Source of the DNA: Metellina segmentata
Taxonomy: Eukaryota; Arthropoda; Arachnida; Araneae; Tetragnathidae
Direction: 5' to 3'
DNA: 64,000 bases
NCBI GenBank assembly: GCA_947359465.1
Contig: OX375873.1
Span: 96,142,978 to 96,206,977, forward strand
Shown here: in pieces, positions 13,201 to 25,200 of the stretch
How positions within the stretch are numbered: the stretch's first letter is position 1
How the letters are laid out: the number at the start of each line of letters is the position of its first letter
The notes under the pieces: generated by a model
Told to the model about the DNA's origin: nothing
Databases searched by the model: none
What the model saw: only the letters and a program-made list of their open reading frames with translations
Program-made: the position numbers and the translations under genes

Positions 13201-16200
13201 ATAAAGGGCTGTAGCGTCAAATAGGGGGTCCCTCTGACCACATCTTTCATGGTGGTCCATGAATTTATAACCGGATGGGGGTATCCCCTTCTCTTTGGCC
13301 GATAGCGGCTTAGGAAGAACGTGTGGGGTCTTCTCTCGAGAAAAGGAGAATCGTGAAAAACCGAAACGTGAGCGGACGCAGGACGACTCTGCTCCGCTTG
13401 AAGCCGCGGGACTGAAACCCTATTTTGTACAATCTCTATTAGCCTCGAAATAGTTTTAACTTATATGTATTCTTCTATAATTAATTACAATGTGCTGTAA
13501 TTTTAAATGTCGTTTTAATTATCTTCAAGCCACTCGCCACGCAAACTATACCCACGACGTTACAGGGCTGTACTTGAAATTCCAAGAAAAAAAAGCACTT
13601 TCCTCTAAAAAGGACTTCATTTCTTTTCGGAACTATATAACTGAATTTTTTAAACCTGAAAACATAGACCTATGTTTTACTTATCTATTCATAACCAATT
13701 GCCTTATGCTCTGCATAAATATTTTCAATAGTTCATCCACAAATAGCTTTTTTTTAGATAAATGTGTCTCTTAGAAGGTACTACAAATCTCAAAGAATAT
13801 TTGGATCTTAAGAAAACCAGCTTATTTTTCTATTTCTTAGCTTTCTAACGTGTGCGCTGTAAAACATTTCATGGAGATACTACTTGTGAAGGAAATATCA
13901 ACAAATATAATATAAGCTTCAATATTATGGAGTAGCAGTAGATATGATTCTATCCAGACTTATCCACATACGCACTCCAAACCTCAGTACCAAATTTAAT
14001 TACGAGTCCCAGTTCTTTGTTCTCGTCATCTGATCGTGGTTCAAAATTGCGTGGTGTTGTCTTCGAATCTTTCCCTTGGGAATCGATCCCAGAATGTTGC
14101 CGATAGTCCGTTGTGTGGGAGGTTAATTAATTGTCATTACCTTATTCTATGTTGAGATGATGTGAACTCTCAAGAAGAACTAATACGAGAAGCAAGTACT
14201 CATTGTTTAATTTGTATAACTGTAAAATATTTTTTCCCTTTTATTTGTACACAATTACTACTCTTGTTTGTTATTATAAGTACAATAGAGATTAAGATTT
14301 TTTAACTTAGAAAACGAACCACGCAGTACAGTATAAAAACTTTTGGAATTTCCCAGGGCCCTTCTAAATCTAGGGTCTTTGCACCATGGAACTGGATAAC
14401 CAATCTTTGTAGGTCCGTAGATTCTATAAGGTAGATTCAATTTTCTGTAAGCTAACGTACAAACGTATTTTTATTAAGAATTTAACTTAAAAATAATTAT
14501 ATTTTGCATATGTTCGTAGGCAAATTAATTATAACAACTTATCAAGTAGCCGTGCTTGAAGCTCGTCAATCATATGCCCGACTCCAGGCCCATCCAGACA
14601 GTGAAATTATAATATTGGCGGCTTATAGTAATGTTTTCGACTGTTTCGTCACTGTTGGAAACAAATCATCAGTCGCTGTTTGGAGTCCAGATTATTGCTC
14701 TTTGATATACGAGTTTACCGAAGCTTACACTGCAACCAGTAAAGACGGGATTTCAAAGGTTGTAGATATCAATGCGGCTGGTCTCGATCCTACAAAGAGA
14801 AGGCTTATTACAGCAGGTAAGAGAAATAAGTGCATTAGTACTCACAAAAGTTCGATTGTGTCTTTTTTAGTCTTGCTTAGTGAGCTCTTGATTTTTTTTA
14901 CGAGGGAAGAAGTTCTTAAGCGTCATTAACTCAACAGCGTCATTTCATCGACTTAACACTTGTCCTCATTAAAACGAACAAAATAAATATAATTTTTGAT
15001 GCAGGAGGTTTCTTTATTAAGGTTATTTAGCAATAATTTATAAATAAAACATTTTTAATTGTGTTGTTTTTAATGATAATAATTATGCATAGTGTATCAC
15101 ATAATTAATGACATTATTTATGTGATATACCGGACAAATGACCCCCTCTGGTCACGTTGTAAATACGGGCTCTTTTGACCCCATTTTCCATTGCGTTTGA
15201 GCAGATTTCTAGAGTGATTTGCTCAACTTCTTCGCGAATGTTTTGCTAAAGCTGTAGAATTAGTGTATGCTTGTTAGCGTAGACTCGTTTCTTTCAGTAG
15301 TCCAATAGAAAAAAATCCGACTTCGATCAAATCAGAGTAACTAGGGGGTCATTCGATATCACAAGATTTTGACATTATTCCGACAGAAAATACGTCCCTT
15401 AGAATTCGTATCGTTGCACTAGCTGTATCCATGCTAGCTGTAGCCACATGTACACTATCGATCAATTTCAGGGAGAAAGAAAATTTCCAGCATTGTACAA
15501 TATCATTACTAATTGACAGTAACCGCATTTTCATTACATTCTCGAAAAAAGGGTCTAATAATGTCTCTACTCAAAATTTCACACCAATTACTTTCTTTAA
15601 GGCAAAGATCGCCAAACTTCTTTGACCGTCGACTCCCTTCAAGAGTTTCTTAACTTTTTATCGGCCCCCTCTATTTTACTATTACGTAATTATAATAAAA
15701 CAAGCGAAAAAGACACTTATATTAATTTTATATTGTATATTTTATAGTTAAATTATTGTATGTATAATTCAGTATGTATTATCAGAATAACTTAACGTCA
15801 AAAGATACATTTCTGTAATTGTCGTTCTTAACATTACGTATTTCTTAGGAGGGAAAATAATATACTTATTCTATTCTTGCTTTCATAAAAAAATATGTTT
15901 AAAAACTAATGATCCTTTCAGCCCATTTTATTCTTATTTTAGGTCGAGATAGATGTATCAAAGTGTGGAACTTTCATTTAGGTATCTGTCTACGTGAATT
16001 TCATACCACGTTTTCTGTTTTGGCTCTCTCTTTTGTTGGTTTCGAAATATTTGCTGGGGGATCATCGAGATTAATATCCATATTTTACGATAGAGGAGAA
16101 GACAATGTAGAAAACAAAATCTGGAAAACTCCACATGAACGGACTATAATTTCCATGGCTTGCTATAATCGTACTTTTCTTGCCTCTGCTTCTAGTGATG

Positions 16201-19200
16201 GTCAAATCATTATATGGTTGTGGAAAAGTGGCGATGCTAAATTGTACATGAAGGATTCAAATGATGGAGGTATGGATGATTGTGTTCTTTTAGTGTAATA
16301 TTTGGAACCGAAGCACATTCTTCTATGAAGATCACCTCGTCTACACTCTTAAAACCCAGAAACAAAAGAGTTGACTAGCTTTTTAGCACCTGGTTAAGTG
16401 GTTGTCCTCTCTTGGAACACAAATATGTTTTCCATGCACAATGCTTGACTTCATAAAATTATTCATTTTCTCACCTTTTTCTTTGTCCACTTGTACCATC
16501 TTACTTATTATAAATTCCATGTAAAATATTATAATTTTTAAACTTAGAAAATAATGTACCTGACAGTATAAAGAGTTTTTTTATTTCCTGGACGTTTACT
16601 TGCTCTCGGCTCCCGGTACCATAGTACCGGTGATCCTCCTTTTGGGGATTTCACGTAAAATATTCACAAGCACATACAAAATATCTCATACTATCTGAAT
16701 AACCCATCTTTGCTCGGGTTTCAAATGTGACCGCTACATTTCCCTATGCTAACTTAAATACACAAACCTTGTAGAACGTGTTTCCTACCGCGACAGGTAA
16801 AATATGACCGCGACATTTCCCTGTGTTAACTCAAATACATAAACCCTGTAGAATAAGTTTCCTTGACCATGTCTATCCCATTGCAGGAAAACAAACTTTA
16901 GATTTTAAAATTGGGGTGGTAGTGTATATATAGATTGAGAAGAAATATTTTGCTCTAGCAAATTAAATTTGTGATTATGAGAGGGAATTTCAGTGTAAGC
17001 TAATAAATCAGATGAAAAGCGAAGATTCGATACTCAATGCTTTCGCATGGTTACATATCGGAGTTACCCTAACATGCAGCGTATCGCCGCTTTGTTGACG
17101 TTTAATCTAATTGGCGTTGACCAATTAACTATCAATTCGAAATTAATTTTTTGGAACTTTTGTTGGCTAAGTGCTGAAAGCGTATTCGCAAACAAGCCGA
17201 GTGACGTATAATGTACGGAATATGTTCGGGAAACACTTCCCACCTCAGAAACAATACCGCCATTACGTTTAGCTTGACAGAAAAGGCCTCGCTTACACAA
17301 TAAAATCAGAACTCTCTGCAGTTACGAAAAATTCGATGGCCACACACTTATCAAAATTTTGATATTATTTTCGGAAATGTGTGTAAAAAATTCTTCAAAT
17401 TGAAAGACTTCGGAAAAAGATTAACTCGGGCTCTTTACGAATCTTTTTAAGGTGAAGAGGAAGAGTACGACAGTATCTATCCTGCTAAATCCATAGTGAA
17501 TAAGCGAAGGCGATGCAGCATCTGTCAGATCATGTTTTTAGAGAATCGAGATATGGATGCAGGGGTCGGAAATTTAGTTTCGTGCGGTGTTGATGGTAGA
17601 ATCCGCTTTTGGAATGTCCTGTGTACTAACAAAATAAACAGAAGTCAGTTGCTTTCCAAGTTTCGGGCTGTCTTCAGGGAAAGCGATGGAGTGCTTTGCA
17701 TGACGACAGATTGCAACAATAAGATCCTTTTCACAGGTTTTTATACCACTTTACTATATTTGTAGCATCTAAGAAATCATATTAGCTCGGTTTTTTCAAA
17801 ATAAATTTACTCCTGTAATGTTTTTTTTTTCAACTTTATTGATGATTACAAACAATGATTGTTTACTTGATGCATTTAAATTCATAATAAACTTAACAAT
17901 TATCTTTTGATTAAAATAAAAGAATTGTATAAAACTTTAATAAACGCATATATCCCTGCTGAATATTGGGATCTTTCCATAAGTTGATTGATCCCGGACC
18001 GTCGTCTATAGTCCGTTGTGTTGTTCCAATACAGAGGCTGTTCACACATTTTTTAGACAATGTATATTGTATTCACAAAACTAAATTACATAAAATTCTT
18101 GTGTTTAAAATGTTCTATTTGATAACCTTTATTCTGAACTATCTTTCGTCCATACCTTAATTTCCAGGATAATAATGCCTTTTGAAGTGTCAGAAGAGGT
18201 ATTCTATCTAGGGATGCGACATCGATGTCGATGTTTTCAAAACAGCGATGTTTTTTAAAAAACATCGATGTATTTAACATCGATGTATTGGTGTCGATGT
18301 TTTTACGTTGTATATGTTTTATTTTTTAATGAAAAAAGTACCGTTCTAAAAATTTTAAAAATAACCAAGTAGCATCATTTTTCTAATCAGCAAACTGAAC
18401 ATATTTTTAGACCAAAGTGACCAAGGGTGAAGGGTCTGAAAAGTAGGGATGCGACATCAATGTCGATGTTTTCAAAACATTGATGTTTTATAAAAAACAT
18501 CGATGTATTGAAGCCGATGTCGCATCACTAGTTGCTATACCAGTTTTAAGAAATGGGGAAAAAAGTTTAAATACACTGAATTTTAAAAACATCGATCGTT
18601 TGGGGGCGATGCACTATCAACATCGATGTTTTAATTTTGAACATTGATGTTTCGAAACATTGATGTTTTACGGTCGATGTCGCATGACTAGGTGCTAAAC
18701 CAGTTTCAAGAAATGGGGAAAAAAGTTTAAATACACTGAATTTTAAAAACATCGATGGTTTGGGGTAGATGTACTTTTAACATCGATGTTTTAATTATGA
18801 ACATCAAAGTTTCAAAATATCGATGTTTTGCGGTCGATGTAGCATCACTAGTTGCTAAACCAGTTTTAAGAAATGGGGGGAAATGTTTAAATTCACGAAA
18901 TTTTAAAAACATCGATGTTTTTGGGGCGATGTATTATCAACATCGATGTTTTAATTTTGAACATCGATGTTTTGCTGTCGATGTCGCATCCCTAATTCTA
19001 TCCCATTCCTCCTGCACAGCTTTCCAGAGTCCTGTAAGGTTTGTGGGACGACGTTTGGATAATGCAGATTTTAAAAGTACGAAAGCACAAAAATCCATAG
19101 GTGATACATCGGGAGATTTAGTAGGGATATCAGTGAAGGGTATGGCCTTGATACCGTTTTTTTGTTCCATTTCTTTTAGGAAATTTACAGTGGATTTTGA

Positions 19201-22200
19201 TGTGTGACTGCTAGTTTTGTCTTGATGGAGTTCCACAGATTGATGGCACTGTGGGTAAAGCGATGGTATTTCATTCAGAAAAATTGGTGATAAAATATGT
19301 TCCTGATAGTATTTGGAGTTAATCTTGACATTTTTTCCCGCTCTCTTTATTTTTAACTTGCCATTATATGAAAAACCAGCAACAATCATGAATCCATTAG
19401 AAAAACTTTCTTTCGATTCTGTGAACCATGTACTTAAATTTTTTTTCTCTTCTTTTATGATAATAAATGGCTCTTTCTTTTTTTTTTTTTTTTTGCTGCA
19501 ATCATTTAAATACACCCATAATTCATCTATTGTGACAATTTTTTTCCATTTTTCTTTGGATAAGTGTTTCTCATATAGAATTCGGCAGCGTGTCCTGCGT
19601 TCAGCGATATGGTTTGGAGAAAGACTATGCAGATTGCGTTTTTTCGTTTTCTTAATATTTAAATCAACGTTTATCATTTTATTTACAGTGGACACCGAGC
19701 ATTTTAATGATTTTGCAACTGTCCTTTGACTAGGGGGATTTTCTTTTAACATTAAACAACATACCTTTGCAATAGTTGAAGATGTCCGTTTCTTCCTTGG
19801 ATACTTGTTTGGAAATTTTTGTCCCACTTGAGGCTCCAATTTGACGTTTTTTTTTTCCTTTCTTGTTGACGATATTACCTATCGACGCTTTAAATGTCAC
19901 AAAACCATGACTCTCACATCGTTTTTGGATAACGGAATATGAATATTTCTCTTCGGAAAGAGCATAAATATAGCCTTCGAACCACTGCTTCGTTAAAAAC
20001 GCCATTTTGAATAAAAACAAACCTCTCAAGCCGCAGACGATAATTTTGACTTTTAAAAACATAGTACAACTGCAATTATTTCTTTTGCAGCAAACGATTT
20101 TTTATTACCGCTAACCAAAATCGCCTTAAAAATGTGCGAACAGCCTCTGTATGACGTTAGTTGAAAATACATACCATGCCCTGCTGAATGTTGATTGCTG
20201 GTAAAGATGATTGCATTCTAAATTTAGCTAGTTAAGCTTAACGACGGGTGTCTATCCAGATTTTAACTGAACGTATTATTCGCCTTATACAATTATGCAG
20301 AAGTGTGATGAATTATTATTTAGCACGATCCATGTAAATTTTTATTTGCAAATGTAAGAAATTTCTTGACTCAATCCTTTTCACATTTCTATTTTATTTG
20401 ATACTTTCAATATCACCAACTTAAATTATTAAATATAGCGATATTAAAAATGATTTAATTAATTTGATTTTTTTTTCTGTGCTTCAATTTTACCCAAACT
20501 TTTTATGACTCTAAAGTAAACGTGTCAACATGTGACTTTTCATAAAATTAAAACATTTTTAAATAAGTAATTAATCTTCTAGTGCTGGAACTATTAAATA
20601 AATTATTTTGTTTTTCAAAGTTCGTTAAATAACTCTATAATAAGCTCTCTTTAACACCTTTAACACCTTTAACACATAACTTAAACATTCTTTAACATTT
20701 TGCTCTAATAAAAATGTCGCCTCTCTTTTTAAAGGTGACACTATGGGATATATTCGAACGTATGATTTGGAAGGTTATTATTCTTCTTATGGTTCGATAC
20801 CCGCTGAGAAACCTAAGACTCACCATCTTCGTAGCTATCCATTTCTCACGCTTCAAAGACTGATCGAGAAGAATCACACTAATCACTCAAAGTTTGGTAC
20901 CACCGGTGGGGAAGTTGAACTTGGATATGCTCCTCTTCTACTCAATTGTTTTCGAACCCACACTCGAGCTATTCACAAAATAGAATATTCTGATGAGCGA
21001 TCCATAGTAGCAACAGCAGCACGGCCTGGGTCGATTCGTTTGTGGACACTTGCAGGAGTTTACATAGGATTTCTAGGCTCTCAGGACACTTCCGAAATCA
21101 TCTCATTAGATAGGTTACGTTTAAAAGGGAAAATGCCTGATGACATAAAGGAGGTGGCATCAGCAACAACACTTCATGTAAGCAATGTTTGACTAAACAA
21201 TATGTTATACTACCCACTGCGTGACCAGCTCGGCGTTGGCCGTGACAGTTCTTTTCGTGGGGTCAGGTTTGACCACTGATCGCTAACCCACTGTGATTGC
21301 TACGAATTCCTATTTGGTTTGCGAGGAATTCGTAGCCTATTGGATAACAGCCATCACGGCGTTGTCAAATGCGGCCAAATTCGAATTGCGAAGAGATCCC
21401 ATCAGCGTGACATCACAATCTCTTGCGAAAATATAAATATTTAATTGAAAAATTATTTATTAAAAGAAAATCAAACGTGTAAGGTATCGATCTATTTTAA
21501 AATTTTCCACCGATTTCAAATTCGTTGAAATTTTTAATGTATCTTTAACGATCCCGATTTTATACAGAAAGGAACTAAACAATGCCAGTCAAAAATTTTG
21601 TTACTTGTTTTGCTTCCCTTCGATAAAATTGTTTGAGCGCAGGAAATGGAATATGTGATTTCTCGATAGCGAAGGTCAAATTCCTGTGTGTCAAATCTCA
21701 TTATTGTAAGTGTCATAGATTCGTCAAGACCGTCCACACACACACACAAACACTTCCTTATAGTATAATAATAGAGATGCTACTCGTTGCAATATTAAGC
21801 TTTTGGAGCGTCATTAGATTTCCGAGTAAAGTAGAATTATTATCCCCCATACACGATACGTATAATGAATAAATAACCACATCTATTCGTTGAAAGAATC
21901 CTAGAAAAGATTCTATTGGCTGAAAAATCCCATGAAAGATTCTATTGACTGATAGAATCATAGGAAAGGTTAGATTTGTTGAAAGAATCCTTGAAAGAAT
22001 CAAAAGGAAGATTCTATTGGTCTAAAGAAGGTTAATACTGATTAGAAGTCGTGCAGAATAAATTGCAGGTTACGGAACGGATATATGCGTGTAACTTCTC
22101 AAAAAGTTCTTATTGTTTTTTAACACATTTTATGTGTACCATACGCTACACTCAGCTGATACAAGGCATTTCCTGTGGTATTAGCCATTGTCTATGGATG

Positions 22201-25200
22201 TCCAGAAACCGAGCATCCTCTAATAAAAGGAATTTTATTTCCGTGTCAACTTGAAGCAAAAACGACGATTTATTAAACATCTTTATGAGACTTCAGTTTC
22301 TGTTTGAAAATGATTTATTTTCACCTCAAAAAGCCAACATGCGAATGACTGTCCTTTCAGCCTCTAATTGCTTCTTTCTATGACTCTTCTTCCAAATTTT
22401 ATGCTTCTTACTGCATCTAGCATCTAATCCAGATAATATGCGTAATAGGTTCTTGCCACATGGTCTATCCTTCTCTCCTCATCATCCCATCTTTGTAAAA
22501 AAACAACTGCCATCAAGTTCTAAGGCAGAGCTTGACTGATCCATACAGAATTACCAGAATCGGGAGTGATTGAACCTTTGAACTTCCTTTTAATATAGGG
22601 CTTAAATGATTTGTATCGTATTGACTTTGAGGGGGAAAAAACAATGGCGAATCGTGTTGACGTCTAGGGTCTGCTCTGCTCTACGTCTAGTCTGCTCTAC
22701 TACTGACGCTATATTGCTGACATCGTTCAACAAGTCCTATCTTGCCTTTTCTTAAAAATCCATTTTATATAATGAATTGACATTGATAAATGCTTTTTGA
22801 CACTAAAAATATTGTCCTTGTATTGCATGCCCTCATACCCATTAATTGGTTAATAATGCATCAATGTTTGATTTTATTAAACAAAGTTCTACCGGACACC
22901 TTTATTTTGATGTCGATGATCTTTAATTTAATCTGGCTTTCCTATTTTTGCTGACTGAGTGCAAGTGCACGCTTCAAAGCTTCTTTCAGGAAAGGCCCTG
23001 AACCGATGTACACTATATGGTGCTAAGTAATATATTTGAAAGTGATGAACTACTTCTCAGAAACAAAACCTTGGTTTTAATATTTGCAGGTGTTCAACAG
23101 CGGTAAAAAGCCGTTATGGGAGCGTGCAATGGCGGCTGTAAAGCGTTGTCGATTGGGGTGTATGCCTGAAAGCTCAAAGGAGCAACCCTTTCAATGGTTG
23201 CGGGAAAATGCTTGCGAAGCTACTGAAGTGAGTTAATGTTGGCATCTTTCACTATATTTTATGGTGTAGTTGACCAGAATAAGCAATGGTGATAAAATAA
23301 ATTGAAATGATTTTTCTGTAAAGGGAATAAAATCTTTCGACAGACCGCTTGTCAACATTGTGTGCGACAGGGATTTTCAGTGTAAAACAAATTAGACAAT
23401 CTAAAAAGGTTTCACTTCTGCTGTCCAAATAATCTCGCTTGATACAAACCTTACTTAACTTAAAAAATGTAGTTTATCGGCGTTTTGGCAGCGTTTGATG
23501 TAATTGATACTAACCAATCAACTATCATACCTCAATTCGGAATTTATTCTTTAGAATTTTTAGTGGCGAAATATTGAAACCCTATTCATGAATTGAGAAA
23601 ACTAACGTCAGAATATGTACAGGAAGCATGCATCGCCAGAGAAACACTACCGCCACCTATATTTAACGTGATAGAAAATGCTCTTATAAGTCAGACGAAA
23701 GGAAAAGCATTTAGGAACGGATCGTCCGCCCAGCAACCAAAATTTAGCATCTGGCATCTATAAACCTTGCACTTAGGAGGATGACCACTTGAACGCTGCC
23801 TTGCGACGGGGATGCACCTTACAAATTTAGCTCGTCTGATTAAGTTATCTAGCCCTCCCTCCACCTCTTTATTTTTATTTTAAAATAATTCATTTAAGAT
23901 ATCCGCATATGTTAAAAAAGCCAATTTTGACGAAAATGTGCAATTTTTTTTATTTTACTAACAAATTTCCTGTACATTTGTGCTTCTAAAACATTTTTAA
24001 CTTTTAATGTACGACTAATACAAAAAAAGTTAGGTCAATGTAAAATCTGAACGAAAGTGGTAAGTTATACCGGAAGTAGAATAACGAAACCGGAACTAAT
24101 TATTCGAATATTCTATTTTTACCATAATTTCTACTCTTTATCTGTTATAGTAAGTTAAAATATATAATAATTATGTTGCTATAAATTAGCCACTGCAATT
24201 TTTTAATAAAATTCACCTATTTGTTAGAAGAATTTCGCTATATGTTTTTATTCTCTTGGATTTTGTTTACAAGTATCTTTCTCAGAATTACATTTTAGGC
24301 ATAAACATTGAATAAAAGAAATGATAACTAAGAAGGTTATTGATATATATTTATAAAATTTTTTATGCACATTTGAAATATTGTTTGCTAGTGCATGCAC
24401 TAGAATCATATTCATGTCTTTAATTTTTTCTTATATATGAAGTTGCATTTGAATATCAATATTGCAAAATGGTCAAAAATCATTTAACAATTTTTCGATG
24501 AGTCATAAAACCTTTATTTTTTTTAAATATCTTTCTACTTCTAGTAGAAGCACTATATAACATCATGAAGTTTACTCTGATCATGTTTTTTTGCTGCTAA
24601 TTTAAATTGTATACCCTGTATCATTTTTCAAAGTTTTGAAAAAAAACTTCAAATTTACACACAAATTTCACTTTTTGTTAAATGTCTTTTTTTAATCTTA
24701 ATTAATGATAGTGCAAAACTAACTAAACTAAAACTTTTAAACACAAATAATTTCAAATTGTTTCTACATAACATTTATAAACAAAAGTGCTCCGAACGTA
24801 TACGGATACTTTAAGAATTATTCATTTTCTTATCTGAATTTTCCTCTTTTCGATGAAGAGATAAGCTGCTTTGCAACGGGGGCTCCGTAAGTGATATGTC
24901 CAGTCTAGTCCAAAGCATTCATTTTTTTTCTAATGGCGGACACATTTGACCTAAGTCATTGGCCACTACAAGGCCGGAAGTTATGGCCACTTGTGCAGGA
25001 GCACCCAGTGGGAGGACCATCATTGCCCCTAACAATTTATACTTCGTAATTTTGAACCATGTTCAGATGACGAAGCAACACCTGAGCTGGTATACGCTTA
25101 CAAACATCCATGCCCGAACCCGGATTCGAACCGGTGACCTTCCGATCTAGAGGCTAACACCTTAACCACTATACCGGTTGGTCGGCTTCCAAAGCATTCA

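Larger units (their letters stand above)
18032..20149 (-). mobile_element. Tc1/mariner element with matching ends
   Basis: The ends CAGAGGCTGTTCACACATTT and, inverted, CAGAGGCTGTTCGCACATTT form the terminal inverted repeats. TA flanks both sides (18030-18031 and 20150-20151). The element is 2118 bp, of which 786 bp plus an 8-bp duplication is a later hAT MITE, leaving about 1.3 kb, a normal Tc1/mariner size. Confidence 0.9.
17966..20172 (+). repeat. SINE tail split by a Tc1/mariner insertion
   Basis: The left piece (to 18031) reads TTGATCCCGGACCGTCGTC and GTCCGTTGTGTTGTTCCAA. The right piece (from 20150) continues TATGACGTTAGTTGAAAATA, the normal SINE 3' end. The element between them is flanked by TA, so the Tc1/mariner insertion occurred in a pre-existing SINE. 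Confidence 0.75.

Noticed and set aside
13205..13420. Possible tRNA or other structured RNA gene in the GC-rich block
   Set aside because: I could not draw a cloverleaf or find A and B boxes with proper spacing.
18755..19207. 150-codon plus-strand frame
   Set aside because: It is a shadow of the MITE and the antisense of the Tc1 transposase.
21736..21752. CA-dinucleotide run as an independent microsatellite
   Set aside because: It is part of the 5' region of the family B Helitron, where a GTGTGTG run is expected.
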